Below are positions 6,206 through 15,062 of a stretch of 55,716 nucleotides of DNA, piece by piece. The stretch's first letter is position 1. Each line of letters begins with the position of its first letter. Under the pieces are notes generated by a model. The model was not told where the DNA came from and made no database searches. It saw only the letters and a program-made list of their open reading frames with translations. Source of the DNA: Lachnospiraceae bacterium (GTDB lineage: Bacteria > Bacillota > Clostridia > Lachnospirales > Lachnospiraceae); contig JAETQH010000028.1 of the NCBI GenBank assembly GCA_021770785.1, positions 1-55,716 of the forward strand, given 5' to 3'. Both the position numbers and the translations under genes were made by a program.

Positions 6206-8034
6206 CATCATTTCAATTTATTTTCCAATATATCAAACGGCATAAAGTACGCTATATCTGTGGTATCATCACCCTGTTTGTGGTGGACTTTGCCAATTTA
6301 TTTATTCCAAAGCTGACGGGAGCCATCACCGACGGTCTGACCGCCCGCACCATGGGCTGGGAAGGGGTAAAGCGGGCACTGCTTGCCATTTTCCTGCTGG
6401 GGCTGCTGCTTGCCATAGGGCGTTTCCTGTGGCGTTTTTTCCTCTTTGGGGCGTCCCGTTCCATTGAAAAAGAGCTGCGGAATGATATGTTCCGCCATTT
6501 GGAAAAAATGAGCGTGGAATATTATAACGAGCACAAAACCGGGGATTTGATGACCCGGTTTACCAGTGATTTAAATTCTATCCGCATGTCCATCGGCCCT
6601 GCCATCATCTGCGTGTTTGACGCCTCGGTGATGACGGTGATGGTCATCGGTCAGATGATGTATTATGTAGATGTGAAGCTGACGCTGCTTGCTGTCATCC
6701 CCATGTTCCTTATTCTTGTGGGAGAAATTTATTACGGAAAGGTAATACGCAGCCGTTTCCAGGCAAGGCAGGAGGCGGTTTCTAACCTGACGGATTATGT
6801 GCAGGAGAGCTTTTCCGGGGTGCGGGTGATTAAGGCGTTTGTCCGGGAGAGAGCCCAGAGGTATGGCTTTGCCAGAGAAAATAAAAACACCATGGAGAAA
6901 AATTTAAGCATTGCAAAAATGCAGTCTGTGGTGATGCCGCTTTTAGACGTGATTATCGGAATTTCCAGTCTGATTACCTTAATTTACGGCGGCTATCTGG
7001 CGCTGATTGGAGACATCACCTTAGGGCGGTTTGTGGCGTTTAACCAGTACATTAACATGCTGGTGTGGCCCATGCTTGCCTGCGGGGATGCGGTAAATAT
7101 GTTTTCCCAGGGGGCGGCGTCCATCAGCCGTGTGCAGGATATTTTTGCGGAAAAACCGGAGATTTTTGACGGGAAAGAGACGAGAGAGGTGGAGAAAATC
7201 AGAGGTCGGATTTCCTTTTGCCATCTGACCTTTATCCATCGGGGACATACGGAGCCAACCTTAAAGGATATCAATTTAGAGGTGCCGGCGGGAACTACCC
7301 TGGCTATTATCGGACGCACCGGAAACGGGAAATCCACGCTGGTGAACCTTCTGCTTAGACTTTATCAGACCAAAGGCGGAATGATTTTTATTGACGGGCA
7401 GGATATCAATACCATTCCGCTAAAGACACTGCGGGAAAATATCGGCTATGTGCCTCAGGACAATTTTCTTTTTTCCGACAGCTTAAAATCCAACATTGCC
7501 TTTGGCGTGGAGGGCGAGGACATGGAGGAAATCATCCATGCCACGGAGACAGCCTGTATCCATGAAAATATTGCAGCTTTTCCCGACGGTTATGAGACTA
7601 TCGTGGGGGAGAGGGGCGTGACGCTTTCCGGCGGACAGAAGCAAAGAAGCTCCATCGCCCGTGCCCTGATGAAGGATGCGCCGATTTTGATTTTGGATGA
7701 TGCGCTGTCTGCGGTGGATACGGATACGGAGGAGCGGATTTTACGGAATTTAAAGGAAAACAGAAAAGGTAAAACCACCATTCTCATTGCGCACCGGATT
7801 TCTACGATTCAGAATGCGGATGTGATTCTGGTGATAGAGGACGGCGAGGCGAAGGAGATTGGAAATCATGAAACCCTGATGGCACAGGGCGGCATTTACC
7901 GGGATATGTTTGAAAAGCAGCAATTAGAGGCTGCAACATCAACTAAAGCTACAACATCAACTAAAGTTGCAACATCAACTAAAGTTGCAACACCAACTAA
8001 AGTTGCTGAGGGAAAAGGAGGTGCGCAGCAGTGA
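6202..8034 (+). CDS. ABC exporter half-transporter, degenerate-site subunit (BmrC/YheI-like)
   Basis: This 610-residue protein has an N-terminal six-helix exporter domain (to about residue 310) and a C-terminal ATPase with GRTGNGKST (Walker A), LSGGQKQR (signature) and LILDDALSAVD (Walker B). The catalytic Glu after Walker B is Asp, as expected for the degenerate site of a heterodimeric multidrug exporter such as BmrCD or LmrCD. I place the start at 6202 because GAGGAAG precedes it; an upstream in-frame ATG at 6157 lacks one. The end overlaps the partner gene by 4 bp. The last 30 residues are four copies of a six-residue ATSTKV-type repeat that is not part of the ABC fold. Confidence 0.92.
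   Translation: MTSFQFIFQYIKRHKVRYICGIITLFVVDFANLFIPKLTGAITDGLTARTMGWEGVKRALLAIFLLGLLLAIGRFLWRFFLFGASRSIEKELRNDMFRHLEKMSVEYYNEHKTGDLMTRFTSDLNSIRMSIGPAIICVFDASVMTVMVIGQMMYYVDVKLTLLAVIPMFLILVGEIYYGKVIRSRFQARQEAVSNLTDYVQESFSGVRVIKAFVRERAQRYGFARENKNTMEKNLSIAKMQSVVMPLLDVIIGISSLITLIYGGYLALIGDITLGRFVAFNQYINMLVWPMLACGDAVNMFSQGAASISRVQDIFAEKPEIFDGKETREVEKIRGRISFCHLTFIHRGHTEPTLKDINLEVPAGTTLAIIGRTGNGKSTLVNLLLRLYQTKGGMIFIDGQDINTIPLKTLRENIGYVPQDNFLFSDSLKSNIAFGVEGEDMEEIIHATETACIHENIAAFPDGYETIVGERGVTLSGGQKQRSSIARALMKDAPILILDDALSAVDTDTEERILRNLKENRKGKTTILIAHRISTIQNADVILVIEDGEAKEIGNHETLMAQGGIYRDMFEKQQLEAATSTKATTSTKVATSTKVATPTKVAEGKGGAQQ
7933..8004 (+). repeat. In-frame 18-bp tandem repeat, four units
   Basis: Four near-identical 18-bp units (GCAACATCAACTAAAGTT type) encode ATSTKA, TTSTKV, ATSTKV and ATPTKV at the C-terminus of the first ABC subunit. 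Units differ at only one or two bases, so the array is recent and may vary in copy number between strains without changing frame. Each unit contains the small palindrome CAACTAAAGTTG. Confidence 0.9.
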
Positions 8035-10019
8035 GACGTTTAATGGCATATTTAAAACCGCATAAATGGACGATGACGGCTGCCACTGTTTTGGTACTGT
8101 TTATTATCGTAGTGGAGCTTTACCGCCCGATTATCATTGGAAATGCCATTGATGACTATATCAACGGCTACTATGCGCCTTACGTGGAGACGACGGCGCA
8201 GGCAGACGGTGCGGTTGCCTATGGAGACGGTTATCTGACCAGGGATTTTGAGGAAAGCAATATCACGACGGAGCGTCCCTACTATCAGATTTTGCTCTAT
8301 GAGAATCACTATTATATGGCGGAAAACCTTACCGCTTCGGAATGTGAAATACTCTCTTCGGCGGAGCAGGACGTGGTAAAAATCTACATTGACAGGGGAG
8401 CGAAGGCACTAGGCAGAGAAGAATTAAAGGTGCTCCGTCATTATGATTTTACCGGAATTTTAGCGGCGGCGCTTCTGTATCTTTTTATGCTGCTGCTGGG
8501 GTTTGTGTTCAATGCCCTTGATACCTGGATGTTACAGAAAATGGGACAGAAAATCATTTACCGGATGCGGGAGGAAGTGTTTGCCCATATCCACAGCCTG
8601 TCTCTGGGATTTTTCAATACCACCCCGGTGGGAAAGCTGGTGACAAGGGTTTCTAACGATACGGAGGCAATTAACGAGCTGTTTTCCACGATTCTGGTAA
8701 AGCTCTTTAAAAATATTGTGAAAATTATCGGCTATGCAGTGGTGATGCTGTCCATTGATGTGAAAATGGCACTGGTTTCCTTTGTGCTTTTGCCGGTGGT
8801 GACGGCGCTGACTTTTTATTTCCGGTTTATGTCAAGAAAGGCATATCAGATTACCAGAAATAAAATTACGGAAATCAATACCTTTTTGTCAGAGCATATT
8901 TCCGGCATGAAGCTGATACAGGTTTTTGCAAGGGAAGAGGAAAAATACAGGGAATTTGAGGGAAAATCCGAGGAGCTGTTCCGGGCGAACTGGCGGGAGG
9001 TCATGACCTTTGCCATTTTCCGTCCCTCCATTTATCTGCTGTCGGTGGTGGCAATGATTATTGTCATCGGAACCGGAAGCTACTCTGTGCTGGGGGGAGG
9101 CCTTTCCCTTGGGACGCTGTTTATTTTTATCACCTATATCAGCTCTTTTTTTGAGCCGATACAGGAGTTAGCGGAGCAGTTCGGCACGCTGCAGTCCTCC
9201 CTTGCCTCAGCGGAAAAGATTTTTTCCATTTTAGATGAAAAGCCGGATATCGTAAGCCCGGAACATTCCGTGGAGGTGGACATCAAGGGACGTATTGAGT
9301 TCCGTCATGTCTGGTTTGCTTATGAGAAGGAGGACTATATTTTAAAGGATATCAGCTTTGTCATTGAGCCGGGAGAGAAAATTGCTTTTGTGGGAGCTAC
9401 AGGAGCAGGAAAATCTTCGATTTTAAATCTGATTGGGCGTTACTATGACATTCAACAGGGAGAAATTTTAATTGACGGAGTGAATATCAAAGAGATTGAT
9501 ACCGATGTGCTGCGGCGGGCCATCGGGCAGGTGCAGCAGGATGTATTTATTTTTACCGGGGATATCAAGGGAAACATTTCTCTGGAAAATGAGGAGATTC
9601 CTTTGGAGGAAATCAAGCGGGCGGCGGAGATTGTCCATGCGGATTCCTTTATTGAAAAAATGCCGGAGGGCTATGACTCCCCGGTGACGGAACGGGGCAG
9701 CACCCTGTCCGCAGGTCAGCGGCAGCTTTTGTCCTTTGCCAGAACTTTAGTTTACAATCCTGCTATCTTAGTCCTTGACGAAGCCACCGCCAACATTGAC
9801 ACGGAGACGGAGAGCCTTATTACCAATGCTCTGTCGAAGCTGATGGAGGGGCGCACCACGATTATGGTGGCGCACAGATTATCTACGATACAGCATGCGG
9901 ATAAAATTATCGTTATGGATCACGGGCGGATTAAAGAGAGCGGCTCCCATCAGGAACTTTTAAGAATTGAAAATGGGGTGTATAAGAAGCTGTATGAATT
10001 GCAGCTGGTGGAAGCGTAA
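8031..10019 (+). CDS. ABC exporter half-transporter, catalytic subunit (BmrD/YheH-like)
   Basis: This 662-residue partner has an extra segment of about 100 residues (about 35-140) between its first two membrane helices, the position of the extracellular domain known in BmrD-type subunits. The ATPase carries GATGAGKSS, a slightly degenerate signature LSAGQRQL, and an intact Walker B LVLDEATANID with the catalytic Glu. Paired with the upstream subunit this gives one canonical and one degenerate ATP site. I choose GTG 8031 because AAAGGAGG lies 9 nt before it; the ATG at 8043 would be 21 nt away. The two subunits probably export drugs or amphiphiles. No cognate regulator is next to them. Confidence 0.92.
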   Translation: MRRLMAYLKPHKWTMTAATVLVLFIIVVELYRPIIIGNAIDDYINGYYAPYVETTAQADGAVAYGDGYLTRDFEESNITTERPYYQILLYENHYYMAENLTASECEILSSAEQDVVKIYIDRGAKALGREELKVLRHYDFTGILAAALLYLFMLLLGFVFNALDTWMLQKMGQKIIYRMREEVFAHIHSLSLGFFNTTPVGKLVTRVSNDTEAINELFSTILVKLFKNIVKIIGYAVVMLSIDVKMALVSFVLLPVVTALTFYFRFMSRKAYQITRNKITEINTFLSEHISGMKLIQVFAREEEKYREFEGKSEELFRANWREVMTFAIFRPSIYLLSVVAMIIVIGTGSYSVLGGGLSLGTLFIFITYISSFFEPIQELAEQFGTLQSSLASAEKIFSILDEKPDIVSPEHSVEVDIKGRIEFRHVWFAYEKEDYILKDISFVIEPGEKIAFVGATGAGKSSILNLIGRYYDIQQGEILIDGVNIKEIDTDVLRRAIGQVQQDVFIFTGDIKGNISLENEEIPLEEIKRAAEIVHADSFIEKMPEGYDSPVTERGSTLSAGQRQLLSFARTLVYNPAILVLDEATANIDTETESLITNALSKLMEGRTTIMVAHRLSTIQHADKIIVMDHGRIKESGSHQELLRIENGVYKKLYELQLVEA

Positions 10020-10163
10020 GAATAAGTGATTGGCGAATGCCGCTGCCTGCCGGCATGGCGAGAAACGGGAGGTACCGGGAAAATTTTAGAAACCGTAAGT
10101 GATTTTTGGAATTCGTGATAACAGGGCAATTTCTATGAAGAAAAATTTGCTGCGTTATGTTAA

Positions 10164-10538
10164 ACTACTGCGGGGCTGATTGTGGCGCAGCTGCTGTTTT
10201 TAGAAGCGCAAAATCCGGAAAAAGACATCCAGTTATATATTAACAGTCCGGGAGGTTCTGTTACTGCAGGTTTTGCAATCTACGATACGATGCAGTACAT
10301 TAAGTGCGATGTTTCAACCATCTGTATCGGACTTGCCGCAAGTTTTGGAGCTTTCCTGCTGGCAGGAGGCACAAAAGGAAAACGGATTGCACTTCCCAAT
10401 GCGGAAATTATGATACACCAGCCTGCGATTCACGGAAACGGCGTACAGGGACAGGCGACAGATATTCAAATCGTTTCGGAACATTTGCAGAAAAATAAGC
10501 TGCAATATTTGAGAGAAAAATATCAATTTCAAGATTGA
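10164..10538 (+). pseudogene. ClpP protease fragment, truncated at both ends
   Basis: Homology to the ClpP serine peptidase starts right after an in-frame TAA ([15 protein letters not shown]) and continues through [26 protein letters not shown], the active-site Ser region ([14 protein letters not shown]) and the active-site His (EIMIHQP). About 35 N-terminal residues are missing, including the axial loop. The protein ends at residue 118 of the GTG 10182 frame, so the catalytic Asp region and the handle-end helices are missing too. No good ribosome binding site is visible. It could not make a functional ring-forming protease. It is probably a decayed duplicate; the intact clpP is presumably elsewhere. 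Confidence 0.85.
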
Positions 10539-10563
10539 GATACAGATATAAATCTGCTATGAT
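10535..10563 (+). promoter_or_regulatory. Promoter of the FlK-like thioesterase gene
   Basis: TTGAGA (10535-10540), a 17-bp spacer and TATGAT (10558-10563), about 115 nt before the thioesterase start. It overlaps the stop of the ClpP fragment. Confidence 0.5.
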
Positions 10564-10683
10564 GGACAAGGACGGAACAATGAATCCAACAGAACAAAAT
10601 TCCGGTGAGAGCGTCAGACAAAAGATAGTTTTGGCGTATTAGCTCATTTGGGAAAGGGAATGAATAGCAGGAGGAAAAATAAG

Positions 10684-11103
10684 ATGTTAGAAGCAGGCAT
10701 CAAAGGTCAGATGACAATTACGGTAGAAAAGGAAAACACCGCAGAAGTGATGAAAAGCGGCACGCTGCAGGTTTTTGCAACTCCGGCAATGATTGCCTTG
10801 ATGGAGGAAACCGCATGGAAGAGTGTGGCGGGAGAATTAGAAGAGGGCTGCGCCACCGTAGGTACCAGTTTAAATATCAAACATTTATCAGCTTCTCCGG
10901 TGGGAATGAACATCACTTGCAACACTACTTTGGTAGAAGTTGACGGACGACGTCTTGTATTTTCTGTGGAAGTAGAGGACGAGGCGGGAAAAATCGGTGA
11001 GGGAATCCATGAGAGATTCATCATTCAGTCCGAAAAATTCCAGAAAAAAGCAGAGGCAAAATTGGAAAAGCAGGGGATACATAAAACGGATGCCGGGGCA
11101 TAG
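10684..11103 (+). CDS. FlK-like hotdog-fold thioesterase
   Basis: This 139-residue protein resembles the FlK (fluoroacetyl-CoA thioesterase) group of single hotdog-fold acyl-CoA hydrolases. The catalytic Thr-Glu-His set of FlK can be mapped: Thr in VFATPAM, Glu in LMEETAW and His in NIKHLSASP. GCAGGAGG precedes the ATG at 10684; an in-frame ATG at 10648 lacks a ribosome binding site. The gut anaerobe relatives are commonly annotated as thioesterase of unknown substrate, and I cannot say more. It is followed 32 bp later by a zinc transporter, possibly in one transcript. Confidence 0.8.
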   Translation: MLEAGIKGQMTITVEKENTAEVMKSGTLQVFATPAMIALMEETAWKSVAGELEEGCATVGTSLNIKHLSASPVGMNITCNTTLVEVDGRRLVFSVEVEDEAGKIGEGIHERFIIQSEKFQKKAEAKLEKQGIHKTDAGA

Positions 11104-11135
11104 GATAAAAGCAGAACGTCAAAAAGAAAGAGGAA

Positions 11136-11918
11136 ATGATTTTGAATATAGTTATTGGTTTACTGATACCGTTTTTGGGAACGACCTTAGGAGCTGCCTG
11201 TGTTTTTTTTCTGAAAGACGAGCTGAATCCGCTGGTTCAAAAGGGACTTCTGGGCTTTGCATCAGGTGTAATGGTGGCAGCCTCCGTGTGGTCACTCCTG
11301 ATTCCTGCCATTGATATGTCGGGGGACATGGAGAAATTCGCCTTTGTTCCGGCAGCAGTGGGCTTTGCCTTAGGAATGGCATTTTTATTTGCCATGGACA
11401 GGGTGATTCCACATCTTCACCTAAACGAAGAGAAACCGGAGGGGCTGCCAAGCCAGCTAAAAAAAACAACCATGCTGGTACTGGCTGTCACCCTGCATAA
11501 CATTCCTGAGGGAATGGCGGTGGGAGTTGTATTTGCAGGGCTTTTGTCGGGAAATGAAAAAATTACCGTGGCATCAGCGGTTGCGCTTTCCATAGGAATT
11601 GCCATCCAGAATTTTCCGGAGGGAGCAATTATCTCTCTTCCCTTAAAAAGCGAGGGCGGCGGCAGGGCGAAATCCTTTTTTTGCGGTATGGCATCCGGTG
11701 TGGTAGAGCCCGTCGCGGCAATGCTTACGATACTTCTGACCGGAATCGTGACGCCACTTCTGCCGTACCTTCTGTCATTTGCCGCAGGGGCGATGCTCTA
11801 TGTAGTGGTGGAGGAATTGCTGCCGGAGGCATCCGCAGGAGAGCACAGCGACATTGGCACCATCGGTTTTGCAGCCGGTTTTCTTGTAATGATGATTTTA
11901 GATGTGGCACTGGGCTGA
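11136..11918 (+). CDS. ZIP family metal transporter
   Basis: This is a 260-residue polytopic membrane protein of the ZIP/ZupT-GufA family that imports divalent metals, mostly zinc. The metal-binding motifs on the central helices are visible as HNIPEG (about residue 121) and NFPEG (about residue 158). A short His-containing loop (HLHLNEE) lies between helices 3 and 4, as usual. AGAGGA is only one base before the ATG at 11136; the TTG two codons later (11142) has 7-nt spacing and may be the true start (MNIVIG). Its expression control is not visible. Confidence 0.9.
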   Translation: MILNIVIGLLIPFLGTTLGAACVFFLKDELNPLVQKGLLGFASGVMVAASVWSLLIPAIDMSGDMEKFAFVPAAVGFALGMAFLFAMDRVIPHLHLNEEKPEGLPSQLKKTTMLVLAVTLHNIPEGMAVGVVFAGLLSGNEKITVASAVALSIGIAIQNFPEGAIISLPLKSEGGGRAKSFFCGMASGVVEPVAAMLTILLTGIVTPLLPYLLSFAAGAMLYVVVEELLPEASAGEHSDIGTIGFAAGFLVMMILDVALG

Positions 11919-12013
11919 GAAGTATGGTATACTCATGTTAAGCAATGAGCAGTGCCAAAAAGAAATGCAGCACTGCGGAGCGCACAGGAGAAAAAGGATA
12001 AGGAGTATCGTGT

Positions 12014-12367
12014 ATGATGCAGGATGATTTGAGAGCACAGCTAATTAAGCAGTTTCCGTCAGATGCGGTGGAAACTACAGACATGGAAGGTAGAGTGATT
12101 TATGCCTGTCCGACCTGCAAGCGTCCCATCACCGTCAATTCTGAAAAATGCGGCGGCTGCGGACAGACAATAGCCTGGGAGCATATCAGGAAGGAAGAGG
12201 CGGCGAAGGGCGTAAAGACAGCCATCATGAAATTCGAAGTACCGGGGGATTTTACAAAGGGAGACTGCAGAAAGTGTCCGCTTTCCTATATCACAAAAGA
12301 AAATAGCGATAATGTGTATGAATGTCCGCTGAAAATGCGTGCACACTGTAGATTAGAATTATCGTAG
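12014..12367 (+). CDS. Small zinc-ribbon protein, unknown function
   Basis: This 117-residue soluble protein has a zinc ribbon CPTC...CGGCG (Cys32, 35, 46, 49) and a second Cys set near the end (GDCRKCP, YECPLKMRAHC; Cys85, 88, 104, 112) that could bind another metal or cluster. AAGGAG is 8 nt before the ATG. I do not recognise a characterised family. It stands alone between a ZIP transporter and its own terminator at 12416-12439, so a link with zinc homeostasis is possible but only positional. Confidence 0.75.
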   Translation: MMQDDLRAQLIKQFPSDAVETTDMEGRVIYACPTCKRPITVNSEKCGGCGQTIAWEHIRKEEAAKGVKTAIMKFEVPGDFTKGDCRKCPLSYITKENSDNVYECPLKMRAHCRLELS

Positions 12368-12415
12368 TTACAAACGACAGATGAGGAGTGAACAGTAACT
12401 TATCGTAAAAACGGA

Positions 12416-12439
12416 GGGATGCGAGAGAGCATCCCTTTT
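12416..12439 (+). terminator. Intrinsic terminator after zinc-ribbon gene
   Basis: Stem GGGATGC / GCATCCC with GAGAGA loop, followed by TTTT. It lies 49 bp after the stop of the zinc-ribbon gene. Confidence 0.75.
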
Positions 12440-12542
12440 GACATGCTAGGGAAAGAACGGAGGAAGACGTACCGGAAACAAAGCGACATAAGTAGGAAAG
12501 AGGCAGGACTCTGCCTGAGGACAGTATGGCGGGAGGAATAAG

Positions 12543-13307
12543 ATGGAAAAAATACAATACCTTTGGATGGGGGCAGGCTTCGTGCTGCTGGCCTTGTTTG
12601 CAGCGCCGCTTCTGGCAAAGGGGATTCTCAATATCGGGACAGTGACAGGAATTTTGATTTCCGGGCTGCTCATTTTTTACGGACGTTTTATGGGAAATAT
12701 CCATGAGAAAATAAGAGCCGCCGCAGCAACGACTGTGGGGAAAATAGTGCTGGCAGCGGTGGTTTTGCTTGCGGCGGCTATTTTGGTGACGGCAGTGGCA
12801 GAGACGGTTCTGATGGTAAGGGCAGCGTCAAATCATCCGCCGAAAAATATCACGGCGGTGGTGCTAGGCTGCAAGGTCAGGGGCACGAAGCCCAGCCGGA
12901 TTTTACAGGAGAGGTTAGACGCCGCCTATGAGTATCTTGTGGAAAATGAAGAAGCGGTGGCTGTCCTATCCGGCGGACAGGGATTGGATGAGGAAATTTC
13001 CGAGGCACAGTGTATGTTTGAATATCTGACGGCAAAGGGAATTGAGGAAAGCAGGCTGCTGTTAGAGGATGCTTCCACCACCACAAGGGAAAATCTTATT
13101 TTTTCCAAAGAGATTTTAAAAGAGCAGGGGCTTGGGGAGAAAATCACCATCATCACCAGTGATTTTCATGCGTACCGTGCCTGTGACATGGCAGAAAAAC
13201 TGGGATTAGAGAGCTATAGCACACCGGCGCACACCTTTTTTGCATATCTGCCCACTTATTATGTGCGGGAATTGTACGGAATTTTATATTATAAATTTGG
13301 AATGTAA
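12543..13307 (+). CDS. YdcF/ElyC family (DUF218) membrane protein
   Basis: This 254-residue protein has three hydrophobic segments in the first 95 residues followed by the DUF218 domain: VVLGCKVRG, LSGGQGLDEEISEA, LLEDASTTTRENLIFS and ITSDFHAYRA. The family includes E. coli SanA, ElyC and YdcF and is linked to cell-envelope maintenance; biochemical activity is unsettled. The GGCxxxG- and ST-rich motifs are intact. The start at 12543 follows GGGAGGAATAAG. It stands between a terminator and rnhA and has no obvious operon partner other than rnhA, 33 bp downstream. Confidence 0.87.
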   Translation: MEKIQYLWMGAGFVLLALFAAPLLAKGILNIGTVTGILISGLLIFYGRFMGNIHEKIRAAAATTVGKIVLAAVVLLAAAILVTAVAETVLMVRAASNHPPKNITAVVLGCKVRGTKPSRILQERLDAAYEYLVENEEAVAVLSGGQGLDEEISEAQCMFEYLTAKGIEESRLLLEDASTTTRENLIFSKEILKEQGLGEKITIITSDFHAYRACDMAEKLGLESYSTPAHTFFAYLPTYYVRELYGILYYKFGM

Positions 13308-13340
13308 AAGCCGCAGAAACGGCAGAATGAGAGGAAGCAT

Positions 13341-13964
13341 ATGGCAGGAAAATATTACGCAGTGAGGGTGGGAAGGACACCGGGAATTTATTATAACTGG
13401 AACGACTGCAAGGCTATGGTGGACGGCTTTCCGGGAGCCGTTTATAAGAGCTTTAAAACCATGGCGGAGGCAGACTCCTTTATGCAGGGGACAGCGTCAA
13501 AAGCAAGGCAAAGCAGCAAAAATACGGACGGGAATAAATTGCCGGAGGTTTATGCTTTTGTGGACGGTTCCTTTCATGGGGTAAAAAAAATATACGGTTA
13601 CGGCGGTTATCTGGTACATCACGGGAAAAAAGAAGTGTTGAAAGGCTCCGGGAATGAGCCGGAAATGGCTTCCATGCGGAATGTGGCAGGGGAAGTCTTA
13701 GGAAGTATGGCGGCAATGAAAAAGGCGTTGGAGCTTGGCGAAAAGGAACTGACGATTTACTATGATTACATGGGGATTGAGATGTGGGCGACGGGGGCAT
13801 GGAAACGCAACAAAGCAGGAACCATCGCCTATTATGACTATGTGCAGTCCATCAAGGACAGATTAAAAATCACGTTCGTAAAAGTAAAGGGCCACTCCGG
13901 TGTGGAGGGCAATGAAGAGGCGGATATGCTGGCGAAGCAGGCAGTTGGTCTTTTGCCGGAATAG
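13341..13964 (+). CDS. rnhA: Ribonuclease HI with N-terminal viroplasmin domain
   Basis: This 207-residue enzyme degrades RNA in RNA:DNA hybrids. Residues 3-45 (YYAVRVGRTPGIYYNW, FKTMAEADSF) form a caulimovirus viroplasmin/HBD-type hybrid-binding domain. The catalytic domain follows a linker: FVDGSF supplies the first Asp, VAGEV the Glu, YYDYMGIE the second Asp and NEEADMLA the last Asp. Length and order are normal for Firmicutes RNase H1. GAGGAAGC precedes the ATG. A long hairpin at 13977-14040 terminates the gene. Confidence 0.92.
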   Translation: MAGKYYAVRVGRTPGIYYNWNDCKAMVDGFPGAVYKSFKTMAEADSFMQGTASKARQSSKNTDGNKLPEVYAFVDGSFHGVKKIYGYGGYLVHHGKKEVLKGSGNEPEMASMRNVAGEVLGSMAAMKKALELGEKELTIYYDYMGIEMWATGAWKRNKAGTIAYYDYVQSIKDRLKITFVKVKGHSGVEGNEEADMLAKQAVGLLPE

Positions 13965-13976
13965 AAGTATCGGGAC

Positions 13977-14040
13977 AAAGAAAAAAGAGAAACCGAAGCC
14001 GCGGCCATATGCCGTCGTCTAAGATTCCTCTTTTTTCTTT
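13977..14040. terminator. Bidirectional terminator
   Basis: A perfect 13-bp stem (AAAGAAAAAAGAG / CTCTTTTTTCTTT) closes a 38-nt loop. It ends in T-runs in both directions, so it can serve rnhA from the left and the leftward small ORF at 14077-14277 from the right. Confidence 0.75.
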
Positions 14041-14076
14041 TGTGTGTTTGATTTCATATGCTCTCTTTCCATAAAA

Positions 14077-14277
14077 CTAAGCAATGGCATCAAATCCGTT
14101 TGATGCGTCCTCCGGTTCCGCTTTCGACATCGCCTCTAACATTGCTGCAAAGGAGCAGGCTTCCTGTCTTGAGCGGCTCTGGGAGTCTCGCTTCTGAGGT
14201 GTAATCCGCTTGGTGCGGGTTACTGGGGTTACAGGTGTCAATAATGTGATAGCTTCTACGTAGATTGCGACAATCAT
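14077..14277 (-). CDS. Small protein of unknown function (66 aa), leftward
   Basis: The ORF reads MIVAIYVEAITLLTPVTPVTRTKRIT and ends SFAAMLEAMSKAEPEDASNGFDAIA. The composition looks protein-like rather than random, and a bidirectional terminator lies 37 bp past its stop. AAGGAGG abuts the ATG directly, which is too close for normal initiation and is the main argument against it. I do not recognise the family. No membrane segment or metal motif is evident. The surrounding 13965-14441 gap holds nothing else except the terminator and an AT-rich stretch before nrdG with a possible TATGAT box. Confidence 0.42.
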   Translation of the reverse strand: MIVAIYVEAITLLTPVTPVTRTKRITPQKRDSQSRSRQEACSFAAMLEAMSKAEPEDASNGFDAIA

Positions 14278-14441
14278 CCTCCTTGATAAAAATGCCGGTT
14301 ACATAGTTCTTTGCTCCTTTGTACTATATATCGGATAAAAAATTTGGAAATTAACAAGATTTTGTGTATTTTTTGAAAAAATATGATATGATTTACGCAG
14401 ACGGATACAGAAACGATCCGCAGAGAAAATGAGGGTAAACG

Positions 14442-14960
14442 ATGAATTACGCAGAAATAAAACCATATTCCATAGAAAACGGCACGGGAGTGCGGGTATC
14501 TTTATTTGTTTCCGGCTGCAACAACCGCTGCAAGGGCTGCTTTAATCCGGAAACCTGGGATTTCGCTTATGGAAAACCGTTTACGAAGGAGACGGAAGAA
14601 GAGATATTGAAGGATTTAGAGCCATCCTATATTGCGGGACTGACCCTGCTGGGAGGAGATCCCGGAGAACCGCAGAATCAGAGGGGATTGCTGCCGCTGC
14701 TTCGGGCGATGAAAGAGCGGATGCCGGAGAAAACAGTGTGGGCGTACAGCGGCTACCATTACGAGGATTTCCTGCCGGAGGGCAGGGTATATTGCGAGGA
14801 TTCGGAAGAATTTCTCGGATATTTAGATGTGCTGGTGGACGGGCCTTTTCTATTGGAGCAAAAAGATATTACTTTAAAATTCCGCGGTTCGAAAAACCAG
14901 AGGGTGATAGATGTAAAAGCTACCGGAGAAAAGGGGGAAATTGTGCTGGCGATGGAGTAA
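14442..14960 (+). CDS. nrdG: Anaerobic ribonucleotide reductase activating protein
   Basis: This 172-residue radical-SAM enzyme would install the glycyl radical on the anaerobic ribonucleotide reductase NrdD. The 4Fe-4S motif is CNNRCKGC (residues 27-34, CxxxCxxC), followed by LTLLGGDPGEPQN, the SAM-binding glycine-rich strand, and DVLVDGPF. Length is normal. The partner nrdD is not next to it and must be elsewhere. The start follows GAGGGTAAACG. The gene is monocistronic here: a new promoter for the next gene lies right after its stop. Confidence 0.9.
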   Translation: MNYAEIKPYSIENGTGVRVSLFVSGCNNRCKGCFNPETWDFAYGKPFTKETEEEILKDLEPSYIAGLTLLGGDPGEPQNQRGLLPLLRAMKERMPEKTVWAYSGYHYEDFLPEGRVYCEDSEEFLGYLDVLVDGPFLLEQKDITLKFRGSKNQRVIDVKATGEKGEIVLAME

Positions 14961-14966
14961 AATTTT

Positions 14967-14995
14967 TTGCAAAAAGCGGCACATTATGCTATAAT
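14967..14995 (+). promoter_or_regulatory. Consensus promoter of the 81-aa membrane protein gene
   Basis: TTGCAA (14967-14972), 17-bp spacer and TATAAT (14990-14995), just after the nrdG stop. The transcript would start near 15002 and leave a leader of about 60 nt. Confidence 0.75.
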
Positions 14996-15062
14996 CCTTG
15001 AAATAAGCGGTTTGTGGCAAACACAAAATGGGAAATTTAGTTGTGATTAGGGAGATTGGGGC

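Noticed and set aside
14290..14320. Start-stop (ATG TAA) after AAAGGAG on the minus strand upstream of the 66-aa ORF
   Set aside because: Interesting as a minimal ORF but too short to distinguish from chance in AT-rich sequence.
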